Under the pieces are notes generated by a model, which made no database searches, was not told where the DNA came from, and saw only the letters and a list, made by a program, of their open reading frames with translations. DNA of 43,574 nt, taken from positions 1 to 43,574 of the forward strand of contig NZ_LZJK01000108.1 in the NCBI RefSeq assembly GCF_001667945.1. Reading direction: 5' to 3'. This DNA is from Mycolicibacter sinensis. GTDB taxonomy: Bacteria > Actinomycetota > Actinomycetes > Mycobacteriales > Mycobacteriaceae. The translations under genes were made by a program, and so were the position numbers. Every line of letters starts with the position of its first letter. The stretch's first letter is position 1. Below, in pieces: positions 23,063-31,165 of this stretch.

Positions 23063-23105
23063 CTTAAAATCCGCCCAGTGTCGGTTCGAGTCCGACTGGG
23101 GGCAC
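23063..23105 (+). repeat. attR core, 43-bp direct repeat
   Basis: Exact copy of 10399-10441, carrying the tRNA 3' half from anticodon loop to discriminator without the 5' half. It is therefore not a second tRNA gene. It marks the right boundary of the element. Confidence 0.93.
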
Positions 23106-23206
23106 ACGGTGGTTGGGCCGGTGGCGCCCCGCTTAGCGGTCTGCCGGAACGCCGAACTGCCGATCCCGCGCAGCGAATGACCCAACAGCTGTGCTGGGAG
23201 GGCTAG

Positions 23207-23413
23207 TTAGCACTCACAGCCGATGCCATCGCCGTCGCGGTCGAGTTTGGACTGGTATTTGTCGGATGTTGCCGGAATGTCGCAGTCCCCGTTTGCCCTT
23301 GCTTCGGTGCAGTTGCGGTACGGGACGTCGGCGTGGGCCGTGGGCATGGCGGGGATCGTCAGGACCGGCAAGCCGGCCGCGAACGCCAGGGCGAACAACA
23401 GTGCACGGACCAT
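23207..23413 (-). CDS. Secreted Excalibur calcium-binding domain protein
   Basis: Protein of 68 residues: signal peptide (MVRALLFALAFAAGLPVL, cleavage after AHA near residue 28) and an Excalibur domain, PYRNCTEARANGDCDIP followed by KLDRDGDGIGCEC. The DRDGDG loop is a minimal calcium-binding motif and the conserved Cys pair (NCTEA and IGCE) is present. Such proteins are exported and of unknown function in mycobacteria. The ATG at 23413 is followed by a full signal sequence. It is the first chromosomal gene right of the element and points toward attR. Confidence 0.88.
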   Translation of the reverse strand: MVRALLFALAFAAGLPVLTIPAMPTAHADVPYRNCTEARANGDCDIPATSDKYQSKLDRDGDGIGCEC

Positions 23414-23906
23414 TCAGGGCCTCCAGGGCATCACTGTGGACGAGAGCTGAGGCGAGATTAGTTCCCCGCTGGCCGAGCCGCCTCGGATTCCCGGGAACAC
23501 GTCTGGCAGGCTTCCTGTCGCGCGAGACTTCCGCGGCCGCCCATACCCGGCCGCCGAGCGTTTTGCAAGGGCCTGTGACCAGAACCGCCGAATTCGTCCG
23601 GCGAGTCTTCTTAATTTCTTATTCGGTACTAATTGCGATGCAGATCACAAGTTAGCCCAGGCGCCTGAAGGGCCTGGCGATGCGACTGTCTATGTTTGCT
23701 GGCGGTCGTCGCGACCAGCGGTTTGGCCCACTGGTACCCAGGCGGCGCGGGATTAAGCTGCGACGTCTATCACAATAATTAGGACATTTTCCTTTCACCT
23801 GGAATTCACCGCTAGGATCGAACGAACACCCCGTCCTGGCACCCCGGTCGTACTGGCCGCGCCGCTGCGGCAGCTGCGCGGGCGTGGGCGCAAAGACGAG
23901 CGAAGT
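23414..23906. other. Intergenic region, no gene seen
   Basis: About 490 bases between divergent genes. The part 23600-23840 is AT-richer than its surroundings (TTCTTAATTTCTTATTCGG, then ATCACAATAATTAGGACA). TAGGAT at 23813-23818 could be a -10 element for the beta-propeller gene. In M. tuberculosis the corresponding gene is stress-regulated, from memory; no certain site is identified here. Confidence 0.4.
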
Positions 23907-24962
23907 GTGATCGATGGGAGCGATGTGGACGACGTGGTGGCTTACGGATTGACCAGCCCGAGAGCTCGGATCGTCGACACCGTGGCGCTGGACCGCGGCC
24001 CGATCGGCGGCCTCGCGGTCACCGCGGACGGCACCCGGCTGCTGGCCACCAACTACGGCGACGACACCGTCTCGGTCATCGACACCGCCAGCTGCAGCAT
24101 CGTGGCCACCGTGTTCCACGCTGACGAGCCGTTCTCGGTCGCCGTCGGCCCGGCCGGTACCGCTCGGGCGTACGTCACCGCCGGCTCGACGGCGCTGGAC
24201 GCCGTGCTGGCGATCGACGTCGACGCCGCCGAGGTCACCGGGTGCTACCCGGTGGCGATGGATCTCGGTGAGCTGGTCGCCGACCCGATGGGCAGCCGCG
24301 TCTATGTCACCCGCACCGGTTCGGCCGGTATCGAGGTGCTCGCGCTGGACGTGACCATGCGCCCGGCCGGGGTCGTCAGCGTCTCCAACAGCCCCGCCGC
24401 GGTGGCGGCCTGTCTGCGGATCAGCCCCGACGGCCGCCGCCTCTACGTGGCGGTCCGCCAACCCGGGGGCGACACCGTCACCGTCCTGGACCGGGAACTG
24501 AACGTCGTCGACGTCATCAAGGTCGGCTCGACCGTCATCGACGTCGCCGTCAGCCCGGACGGTGCCCGGCTGTTCGTCGCGACCTGCGGTGCCGATGGTC
24601 GCGGAGCAGTCCATGCCGTCGACGCCCGCACCCACGCCGTCGGGGCCGGCTTCGTCGTCGACACCCAGCTGATCCAGCTGATCGTGAGCCGCGACGGCGA
24701 GCGCGCCTACCTGGTCACCGCGGCAGGCGTCCTGGTGATGTGCGCCCGCACCAACGAGGCCCTCGGCACCCTGACCGCGACCACGGCGCCGTCCTGCGCA
24801 GCCGAGAGCCCGGACGGCAGCCGCCTGTACATCGCCGGCTTCGACGGCACCGTGACCGTCGCCTCGCTGGCCGACCTGCCGGCGCCGTCGGCGTCGCTGC
24901 ATGAGCAACTGGCGCTCGACGACGCCGTCAGCCGGATGCTCCAACTCGAACCCGCTCTGTAG
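23907..24962 (+). CDS. YVTN-type seven-bladed beta-propeller protein (Rv1057-like)
   Basis: Protein of 351 residues made of seven repeats of about 42-45 residues, each with a hydrophobic-V-x-P/D-DG-x-R-L-Y/F-V core: AVTADGTRLLATN, GPAGTARAYVTAG, ADPMGSRVYVTRT, ISPDGRRLYVAVR, VSPDGARLFVATC, VSRDGERAYLVTA, ESPDGSRLYIAGF. No signal peptide is visible with the GTG start at 23907, so it is probably cytosolic unless the start is elsewhere. It lies directly before fadD14, as Rv1057 does before fadD14 in M. tuberculosis. The function is unknown; in that species it responds to envelope stress. Confidence 0.85.
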   Translation: MIDGSDVDDVVAYGLTSPRARIVDTVALDRGPIGGLAVTADGTRLLATNYGDDTVSVIDTASCSIVATVFHADEPFSVAVGPAGTARAYVTAGSTALDAVLAIDVDAAEVTGCYPVAMDLGELVADPMGSRVYVTRTGSAGIEVLALDVTMRPAGVVSVSNSPAAVAACLRISPDGRRLYVAVRQPGGDTVTVLDRELNVVDVIKVGSTVIDVAVSPDGARLFVATCGADGRGAVHAVDARTHAVGAGFVVDTQLIQLIVSRDGERAYLVTAAGVLVMCARTNEALGTLTATTAPSCAAESPDGSRLYIAGFDGTVTVASLADLPAPSASLHEQLALDDAVSRMLQLEPAL

Positions 24963-24997
24963 CCAACGCCACGCGGCTCGCGTCGGCATGGTCGAAT

Positions 24998-26635
24998 ATG
25001 TCGATGCGCAGCACCATGCAGAACTGGCCGCTGACGATCGGTGCCATCCTGCACCACGCCACCGGCATTCACGGCGCCCGCACCGTGACCACCATGACCG
25101 ACGACGGTTTTCGCACCACCACCTACCGGGAGTTGGGCGGGCAGGTGGCCCGGCTGGCCAACGCCCTGCGGCGGATCGGCATCACCGGCGACGAGCGGGT
25201 TGCCACGTTCATGTGGAACAACACCGAACACCTGGCCGCCTACCTGGCGGTGCCGGCGATGGGCGCGGTGCTGCACACCCTCAACATCCGGCTGTTCGCC
25301 GAGCAGATCGTCTTCGTCGCCAACGAGGCCGAGGACCGCGTCATCCTGATCGACACATCGCTGATACCGCTGCTGGCGCCGGTGCTGGCGCAACTCGACA
25401 CCGTGCACACCGTAATCGCGGTCGGTGAGGGTGATATCGCGGCGCTGGAGGCCTCCGGTAAGACCGTGCTGCGCTACGCCGAGCTGCTGGCGGCCGAGTC
25501 GCAAGAGTTCGACTGGCCGGTCGTCGACGAGAACTCGGCGGCCGCCATGTGCTACACCAGCGGCACCACCGGCAACCCCAAGGGCGTGGTGTACAGCCAC
25601 CGATCCAGCTACCTGCACACCATGGCCGGCTGCACCACGAACGGCATCGGAGTCGGCTCAAGCGACTGCGTCCTGCCGATCGTGCCGATGTTTCACGCCA
25701 ACGCGTGGGGGCTGCCGTATTCGGCGCTGATGGCCGGTGCGGATCTGGCGATGCCAGACCGGCATCTGGACGCCGCGTCGCTGGTCGCCCTCATCGAGAC
25801 CCAGCGACCCACGGTCGCCGGAGCGGTGCCGACGATCTGGAACGACGTCATGCACTACCTGGATCGCCAACCGGGCCACGACATCTCGTCGCTGCGGCTG
25901 GTGGCGTGCGGCGGTTCGGCGGTCCCGGTGTCGCTGATGCGCGCCTTCGAAGAGCGCTACGGGGTGCAGGTGCGGCAACTGTGGGGCATGACCGAGACCT
26001 CGCCGCTGGCCACCATGGCCTGGCCACCACCCGGTACCCCGCCCGAGGAGCACTGGTCGCTGCGCGGCACCCAAGGGCAGCCGGTGTGCGGTGTGCAGGC
26101 CCGCATCGTCGACGACGACGGCGCGGTGCTGCCCAACGACGGCGAAGCGGTCGGCGAGCTGGAGGTGCGCGGCCCGTGGATCACCGGCGCCTACTACCGC
26201 GGCCAGGACGAGTCGAAGTTCTCCTCCGGCTGGCTGCGCACCGGCGACGTGGGCCGCATCGACGCCCAAGGCTTCATCACCTTGACCGATCGGGCCAAGG
26301 ATGTGATCAAGTCCGGCGGGGAGTGGATCTCCTCGGTGGAGCTGGAGAACGACCTGATCGCCCATCCCGACGTGGTCGAAGCCGCCGTCGTCGGGGTGCC
26401 CGACGAGCGCTGGCAGGAACGTCCGCTGGCCGTCGTCGTGGCGCGCAACGGCGCCTCGGTCAGCCCTGGCGAGCTGCGAACGTTCCTGTCCGACAAGGTC
26501 GCCCGCTGGTGGCTGCCGGAACGGTGGACATTCGTCGAGGAGATTCCGCGCACCAGCGTCGGCAAGTACGACAAGAAGACCATCCGGGCCCGATACTCCG
26601 ACGGCCAATACCAAGTGAGCGAGGTGCGTGACTGA
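24998..26635 (+). CDS. fadD14: Fatty-acid-CoA ligase, FadD14-like
   Basis: Acyl-CoA synthetase of 545 residues of the ANL superfamily; it activates a fatty or related carboxylic acid through an acyl-adenylate. Motifs: YTSGTTGNPKGVV (P-loop, about 187-199), PMFHANAWGLPYSA, WGMTETSPLA (A5, about 329-338), GWLRTGDVGRID (A7), DRAKDVIKSGGEWISS (A8) and PRTSVGKYDKK with the A10 lysine. Substrate is not deducible. The ATG at 24998 gives a length close to M. tuberculosis FadD14. Its stop overlaps the next start (TGATG), so the ligase and the DapB-like oxidoreductase are translationally coupled. Confidence 0.88.
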   Translation: MSMRSTMQNWPLTIGAILHHATGIHGARTVTTMTDDGFRTTTYRELGGQVARLANALRRIGITGDERVATFMWNNTEHLAAYLAVPAMGAVLHTLNIRLFAEQIVFVANEAEDRVILIDTSLIPLLAPVLAQLDTVHTVIAVGEGDIAALEASGKTVLRYAELLAAESQEFDWPVVDENSAAAMCYTSGTTGNPKGVVYSHRSSYLHTMAGCTTNGIGVGSSDCVLPIVPMFHANAWGLPYSALMAGADLAMPDRHLDAASLVALIETQRPTVAGAVPTIWNDVMHYLDRQPGHDISSLRLVACGGSAVPVSLMRAFEERYGVQVRQLWGMTETSPLATMAWPPPGTPPEEHWSLRGTQGQPVCGVQARIVDDDGAVLPNDGEAVGELEVRGPWITGAYYRGQDESKFSSGWLRTGDVGRIDAQGFITLTDRAKDVIKSGGEWISSVELENDLIAHPDVVEAAVVGVPDERWQERPLAVVVARNGASVSPGELRTFLSDKVARWWLPERWTFVEEIPRTSVGKYDKKTIRARYSDGQYQVSEVRD

Positions 26636-27693
26636 TGAGTCTGCGGGTGATCCAGTGGGCGACCGGCTCGGTCGGCGTGGCCGCGATCAAAGGAGTGCTC
26701 GAACACCCCGACCTCGAGCTGGTCGGCTGCTGGGTGCACTCGAAAGCCAAGAGCGGCAAGGACGTCGGCGAGATCATCGGCGCCGAGCCGCTGGGCGTGA
26801 CGGCCACCGACAGCGTCGACGAGATCTTGGCGCTCGACGCCGACGCGGTGATCTACGCGCCCCTGCTGCCCAACCCCGATGAGGTCGCCGCGCTGCTGCG
26901 CTCCGGCAAGAACGTCGTCACCCCGGTCGGCTGGTTCTACCCGTCCGAGAAGGAGGTGGGACCGTTGGAGGCGGCAGCGCGCGAAGGTGGCGTGACCCTG
27001 CACGGCGCCGGCATCGGGCCGGGCGCGGCCTTCGAGTTGTTCCCGCTGCTGCTGTCGGTGATGTCCACCGGCGTGACATTCATTCGCGGCGAAGAGTATT
27101 CGGATCTGCGCACTTACGACGCGCCGGATGTGCTGCGCCATGTGATGGGCTTCGGCGGCACCCCGGATCAGGCGTTGAGCGGCCCGATGCAGAAGCTGCT
27201 TGACGGCGGGTTTCGCCAATCGGTACGCCTGTGCGTCGACCGGCTGGGCTTCGCCGCCGACGAGCAGATCCGCTCTCGGCAGGAGGTCGCGGTGGCCACC
27301 GCCCCGATCGACTCGCCGATCGGTTCCATCGAACCCGGTCAGGTGGCCGGGCGCCGGTTCCACTGGGAGGCCACCGTCGGCGACGAGGTGGTCGCGCGGG
27401 TCACGGTCAACTGGCAGATGGGCCAGGAGAACCTCGACCCGCCCTGGACGTTCGGTCCCGCAGGGGAGCGCTACGAGATGGAGGTGCGGGGAAACCCCGA
27501 CACGTTCGTCACCGTCAAGGGCTGGCAGCCCGAGACCGTCGAGGCCGGCCTGATCAGCAACCCCGGTGTCGTGGCGACCGCGGCGCACTGCGTCAACGCG
27601 ATTCCGGCGACCTGTGCGGCCCCGGCCGGGTTCGCCGGGTTCTTCGACCTGCCGCTGATCACCGGTCGGGCCGCCCCGCGCCTGGCGCGCTGA
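26635..27693 (+). CDS. DapB-like NAD(P)-dependent oxidoreductase (Rv1059-like)
   Basis: Protein of 352 residues with an N-terminal Rossmann fold, VIQWATGSVGVAAIKGVLEH (residues 5-24), the feature of the dihydrodipicolinate reductase N-terminal family. The C-terminal part lacks the DapB catalytic His-His-Lys pattern, so it is not the lysine-pathway enzyme. Related mycobacterial proteins include diaminopentanoate-dehydrogenase-like enzymes of unknown substrate. The end HCVNAIPATCAAPAGFAGFFDLP is typical of this mycobacterial group. It overlaps fadD14 by one base and probably acts in the same pathway on an acyl-CoA or its precursor. Confidence 0.85.
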   Translation: MSLRVIQWATGSVGVAAIKGVLEHPDLELVGCWVHSKAKSGKDVGEIIGAEPLGVTATDSVDEILALDADAVIYAPLLPNPDEVAALLRSGKNVVTPVGWFYPSEKEVGPLEAAAREGGVTLHGAGIGPGAAFELFPLLLSVMSTGVTFIRGEEYSDLRTYDAPDVLRHVMGFGGTPDQALSGPMQKLLDGGFRQSVRLCVDRLGFAADEQIRSRQEVAVATAPIDSPIGSIEPGQVAGRRFHWEATVGDEVVARVTVNWQMGQENLDPPWTFGPAGERYEMEVRGNPDTFVTVKGWQPETVEAGLISNPGVVATAAHCVNAIPATCAAPAGFAGFFDLPLITGRAAPRLAR

Positions 27694-27710
27694 ACGTTAA
27701 CCTGAAAACC

Positions 27711-28178
27711 GTGGCCTACGCAGTCGAGCAATCCCGGGTGATAGCAGTTCCGGTCGAGGACGCCTTCGCCGGCACGATGCCGCTGCCGTTGCCGCAGCTG
27801 TTCCGGCACTGGTACGGGCCGATTCCCCCGATCAAAGAGGTGCTGGGCCAGACCGGCGCATGGGAGGCGGCCGGCCAGACCAGGATCGTGCGGCTGACCG
27901 GCGGCGGCAGCATGCGCGAGGAGCTGACCAGCATCGAGCCGCCGCAGTCGTTCGGCTACCGGCTCACTGAGATCACCGGCCCGTTGGCGCCGTTGGTGCG
28001 ATTCGTCGAGGGCCGGTGGCAATTCAGCCCGACGGCAACGGGCACCACGGTCACCTGGCGGTGGATCATCCACCCGCGGTCCGCGCTGGCGGCCCCCGCG
28101 ATGCCGGTGCTCGGGCGGCTGTGGAAGGGCTACGCCCAGCGGGCCCTGGCGCAGTTGGCCACACTGCTGGAGGGCTGA
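27711..28178 (+). CDS. SRPBCC (polyketide cyclase-like) protein (Rv1060-like)
   Basis: Protein of 155 residues of the START/SRPBCC lipid-binding fold: VEDAFAGTMPLPLPQLF helix, GAWEAAGQTRIVRLTGG strand, MREELTSIEPPQSFGYRLTE, EGRWQFSPTATGTTVTWRW and a long C-terminal helix (GYAQRALAQLATLLEG). It should bind a hydrophobic ligand in its cavity. The GTG at 27711 is chosen because it gives the family length; the longer open frame upstream lies inside the previous gene. No ribosome binding site is evident, so translation may be leaderless or coupled. Confidence 0.82.
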   Translation: MAYAVEQSRVIAVPVEDAFAGTMPLPLPQLFRHWYGPIPPIKEVLGQTGAWEAAGQTRIVRLTGGGSMREELTSIEPPQSFGYRLTEITGPLAPLVRFVEGRWQFSPTATGTTVTWRWIIHPRSALAAPAMPVLGRLWKGYAQRALAQLATLLEG

Positions 28179-28185
28179 GGCACCC

Positions 28186-29061
28186 GTGTGCCGACTGTTC
28201 GGACTGCATGCCGGGACCGATGCCGTCACCGCCACGTTCTGGTTGCTCAACGCTCCGGACAACCTCGCCGCCCAGAGCCGGCGCAACCCGGACGGCACCG
28301 GCCTGGGCGTGTTCGGCCGCGACGGCCGCCCGCGGCTGCGCAAGGAGCCGGTCGCGGCGTGGCAGGACACCGAATTCGCCACCGAGGCACACGAAATGGC
28401 CGGCACCACGTTCGTCGCGCACGTGCGCTACGCCACCACCGGCGCTCGCGACATGGCCAACACCCACCCGTTTCTGCAGGACGGCCGGATCTTCGCCCAC
28501 AACGGAGTGTTACGCGGTCTCGACGCCGTCGAACAGCGCCTCGGTGAGCTGGGCACCGCTGAACTCGTTGCGGGACAGACTGATTCCGAGCGCGTCTTCG
28601 CGCTGATCACCGGGTCGATCCGGGCGTGCGACGGCGATGTCGGCGCTGGCCTGCGCGACGCGATCGGTTGGCTAGCGGCCCACGTGCCGATCTATGCGCT
28701 CAACATCTTGCTGAGCACCGCCACCGACATGTGGGCGCTGCGCTATCCCGACACCCACCAACTGCACCTGCTGGACCGCCGTGACGGCGCCGAACCGTTC
28801 GGGGTGGATCTGTACACCCAGCGGATCCGGGCACAGTCCGAACAGCTGCGCGGCCGCCGTGCGGTGGTGTTCGCCAGTGAACCGATGGACACCGACCCGC
28901 GCTGGCGGCTGCTGGCCCCGGGCGAACTGATCCACGTCGACGCCGAGCTGCAGCTCACCACCGAGCTGGCCTTCCCCGATCCCCCCGCCCGGCAACTGCG
29001 CCGCGACGAACTGACCACCGCGGCGCAGGAGGCTCAACACCCTTGGAAAGAACGGCTGTGA
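28186..29061 (+). CDS. Class II glutamine amidotransferase (Ntn-hydrolase, Rv1061-like)
   Basis: Protein of 291 residues. GTG start gives MCRLFGLHAG, so Cys2 becomes the N-terminal nucleophile after Met removal. Supporting motifs are RRNPDGTGLGVF (about 33-44), AHVRYATTGARDMANTHPF (about 77-95) and the FAHNGVLRG loop. This is the GATase type 2 fold, related to YafJ and EgtC; the donor glutaminase or gamma-glutamyl hydrolase activity is expected, but the acceptor is unknown. No synthase domain is attached. Its stop overlaps the next gene's start as GTGA, so it is coupled to the patatin gene. Confidence 0.88.
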   Translation: MCRLFGLHAGTDAVTATFWLLNAPDNLAAQSRRNPDGTGLGVFGRDGRPRLRKEPVAAWQDTEFATEAHEMAGTTFVAHVRYATTGARDMANTHPFLQDGRIFAHNGVLRGLDAVEQRLGELGTAELVAGQTDSERVFALITGSIRACDGDVGAGLRDAIGWLAAHVPIYALNILLSTATDMWALRYPDTHQLHLLDRRDGAEPFGVDLYTQRIRAQSEQLRGRRAVVFASEPMDTDPRWRLLAPGELIHVDAELQLTTELAFPDPPARQLRRDELTTAAQEAQHPWKERL

Positions 29062-29915
29062 CAGGTAAACGTGCCCTGGTATTGGCCGGCGGGGGAGTGG
29101 CGGGCATCGCCTGGGAGACCGGTGTGCTGTGCGGCATCGCCGACGAGTCGCCGGCCACCGCGGCGGCGCTGCTGGACTCCGACGTACTGGTCGGGACTTC
29201 GGCCGGTTCCGCGGTGAGCGGACAGATCAGCAGCGGAACCAGCCTCGATGAGCTCTACGCCCGCCAGGTCGCCGAAACCTCGCCGGAGCTCGACCCCGGG
29301 GTAGGGGTGGAGGGGATCGCCGAGCTGTTCCTGGCCGCGATGACCGAACCGAACACCTCTGCCGCGCAGAAGATGCAGCGCATCGGTGCGGTCGCGCTGG
29401 CTGCCGAGACCGTCCCCGCCCCGGTGCGCCGGCAGGTGATCGAACGCCGGCTGCCCTCCCACCACTGGCCGGAGCGCTGCCTGCGGATCACCGCCATCGA
29501 CATCGACACCGGTGAGCTGATGGTGTTCGACCGGGACTCGGGCGTCGGGCTCGTCGACGCGGTGGCGGCCAGCTGCGCGGTCCCGGGCGTGTGGCCGCCG
29601 GTGGTGATCGGCGGGCGGCGCTACATGGACGGTGGGATGCGCAGCTCGATCAACCTCGACGTCGCCGACGATTGCGCCGTGGCCGTCGTGCTGGTGCCCT
29701 CCGGGGAATCGGCGCCGTCGCCGTTCAGCGCCGGCGCGGCCGCCGAGATCGCGGCGTTCGGCGGGCGGGTGTACGCGGTGTTCGCCGACTCCGCCGCGCT
29801 GCGCGCCTTCGGCAGCAACCCGCTGGACCCGGCGTGCCGGGTGCCGTCGGCGCGCGCAGGACGCGAGCAGGGTCGCCGGCATGCCGCCGCGATCGCCGAA
29901 TTCCTCACCGGCTAA
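29058..29915 (+). CDS. Patatin-like phospholipase (Rv1062-like)
   Basis: Patatin-family lipid acyl hydrolase of 285 residues: oxyanion loop LAGGGVAGIAWE (about 8-19), nucleophile elbow GTSAGS (about 46-51) and catalytic Asp in YMDGG (about 193-197), the Ser-Asp dyad. The GTG at 29058 overlaps the previous stop and gives the M. tuberculosis protein length; a TTG at 29043 would lie upstream. It faces a second patatin gene, with the two stop codons overlapping by 3-4 bases. Confidence 0.88.
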   Translation: MTGKRALVLAGGGVAGIAWETGVLCGIADESPATAAALLDSDVLVGTSAGSAVSGQISSGTSLDELYARQVAETSPELDPGVGVEGIAELFLAAMTEPNTSAAQKMQRIGAVALAAETVPAPVRRQVIERRLPSHHWPERCLRITAIDIDTGELMVFDRDSGVGLVDAVAASCAVPGVWPPVVIGGRRYMDGGMRSSINLDVADDCAVAVVLVPSGESAPSPFSAGAAAEIAAFGGRVYAVFADSAALRAFGSNPLDPACRVPSARAGREQGRRHAAAIAEFLTG

Positions 29916-30889
29916 ATGCTGTCCAGGGCGCGGCGCGTGAGTTCGCGGCCGACGTCGATCAACTCTGCGGCGCGATGGAAGTCCAGGCTGCGGCAGGCGG
30001 CGCGAGGCACTTCGATGAGCAGATCCGGCGGGTGGGACGCCAGCTGATGGCGGGTCAGCGCCGCCTGGGCGATGTCGATCGTGCGGTTCATCACCTCGAA
30101 GCTGCCCAGCTTGGGCGCCTCGGCCGCGGCCTCAGTGGGATCGGCGTCAGCGTGCTCGGATTCACCGCTGCTGAACCGGTCCAGAATCGCCCGTGCGGTG
30201 GGCCGATCCAGCAGCGAACGCGCCCCGCTGGTATCCAGCAGGGCTGAGGTGCTGCGCAGCATGCGGTTGAGCCGCCCGGCCGGCGCGCCGCGCTCGGAAT
30301 CCTCGGCAGCCGGCCCGGCGGCCGTCGGATCGCCACCGTTGAGGCTCACCGCCACGGTCAGGTCGGCGTTGACCGCACACAGCGGCGCCATCGGGAGCGG
30401 GTCGAGGATGCCGCCGTCGGCGAGCAGCCGCCCGTCGACCACATGCGGTGCGATCACCCCGGGGATCGCGATCGAGGCGCGGATGGCGGTGTCGACCGGA
30501 CCGCGCTGCAGCCACACCGACCGGCCCGCGATCAGGTCGGTGGCGACGGCGGTGTAGGGGATCGGTAGCCGCTCGATGTCGATGTCGCCCAAGATGTCCC
30601 GGACGACATCGAGGATCTTCCCGGCCCGCAGCACACCGGCCGCGGTGAACGACGGGTCCAACAGCCGCAACACCGCCCCCTGGGTCAGCGACTTGGCCCA
30701 TTCGGCGAAGTCGTCGAGCCGCCCGGCCGCCTGCAGACCGCCGACCAGCGCGCCCATCGACGACCCTGAGATCCCGACGATGTCGTACCCGCGTTCGCGC
30801 AACTCGTAGATCACCCCGATGTGGGCGTAGCCGCGTGCACTGCCGCTGCCCAGGACCACCGACACCCGCGGTGCAGTTGTAGAGGTCAT
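29912..30889 (-). CDS. Patatin-like phospholipase (Rv1063c-like)
   Basis: Protein of 325 residues, patatin family of the NTE/RssA type: oxyanion loop VLGSGSARGYAHIGVI (about 12-27), nucleophile GISGSSMGALVGGLQ (about 39-53) and LADGGILDPLP (about 154-164) with the catalytic Asp. ATG 30889 is used; an ATG at 30898 is also possible. The two adjacent patatin genes are distinct rather than recent copies (GTSAG against GSSMG). It converges on 29058-29915. Confidence 0.87.
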   Translation of the reverse strand: MTSTTAPRVSVVLGSGSARGYAHIGVIYELRERGYDIVGISGSSMGALVGGLQAAGRLDDFAEWAKSLTQGAVLRLLDPSFTAAGVLRAGKILDVVRDILGDIDIERLPIPYTAVATDLIAGRSVWLQRGPVDTAIRASIAIPGVIAPHVVDGRLLADGGILDPLPMAPLCAVNADLTVAVSLNGGDPTAAGPAAEDSERGAPAGRLNRMLRSTSALLDTSGARSLLDRPTARAILDRFSSGESEHADADPTEAAAEAPKLGSFEVMNRTIDIAQAALTRHQLASHPPDLLIEVPRAACRSLDFHRAAELIDVGRELTRRALDSI

Positions 30890-31055
30890 GCCCACCATTT
30901 TGCGGGCAGCGCCGGCCCGGCTTTTTTCCTCACCGTGATTGCAACCGCACTTCCGGCGCAAATGCCCAGCTCACGGCGGGTGACACTGCGGCGCGTGGGA
31001 CGGACGCCGCCCGGCCGCCCGTCGTGGGCGGATGCGCCTGGCGCCGCCGACCGCC

Positions 31056-31061
31056 TAGCAT
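31056..31061 (+). promoter_or_regulatory. -10 element TAGCAT for leaderless transcript
   Basis: TAGCAT ends seven bases before a GTG at 31069, the distance expected if the start codon is the first base of the transcript. No convincing -35 is visible, which is common in mycobacteria. Confidence 0.55.
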
Positions 31062-31068
31062 GGCCGTC

Positions 31069-31113
31069 GTGATGGAGTACGTCGGATTCCCGGGTTGTTG
31101 TTGCCGCAGCTGA
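31069..31113 (+). CDS. Leaderless 14-codon ORF with three Cys codons (attenuator peptide)
   Basis: GTG-ATG start, encoding MMEYVGFPGCCCRS and then TGA. Three consecutive Cys codons (TGT TGT TGC at 31096-31104) stand just before the end. Leaderless polycysteine short ORFs of this type are described in mycobacteria as cysteine-responsive attenuators: ribosome stalling or passage at the Cys codons changes expression of the genes downstream. Here the next gene, 52 bases on, is cysteine dioxygenase, so the sensed amino acid and the controlled enzyme agree. ATG 31072 is an equally good start. Too short for ordinary gene finding. Confidence 0.78.
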   Translation: MMEYVGFPGCCCRS

Positions 31114-31165
31114 TCGCTGCCGCCGACCCCTGACATCCACCCCATCCGTTCTGGAGTTTTCCACC

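Larger units (their letters stand above)
10399..23105. mobile_element. Integrated phage-satellite-like element at tRNA-Leu(TAA)
   Basis: Bounded by a 43-bp perfect direct repeat of the tRNA 3' half. The total length is about 12.7 kb. Leftward block: tyrosine integrase, HTH protein, small protein, serine recombinase, secreted protein, zinc-finger/TerS-like protein, iteron array, primase-helicase, several small DNA-binding or unknown proteins, Xis-like protein. Rightward block: major capsid protein, small unknown protein, secreted protein. At the left edge a membrane protein points toward the integrase. There are no genes for portal, protease, large terminase, tail or lysis, so it cannot make particles alone. 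The size resembles the phiRv1/phiRv2 elements of M. tuberculosis, and M. tuberculosis carries integrase fragments (Rv1054-Rv1055) at about this position, from memory, so the site is probably a recurrent target. Confidence 0.85.

Noticed and set aside
23063..23104. Second tRNA gene
   Set aside because: Only the 3' half is present; there is no acceptor 5' strand or D arm upstream, so it is the attR copy.
31114..31165. Conventional riboswitch before cysteine dioxygenase
   Set aside because: Only 52 bases separate the short ORF from the gene, too short for a known aptamer; the polycysteine ORF explains regulation better.
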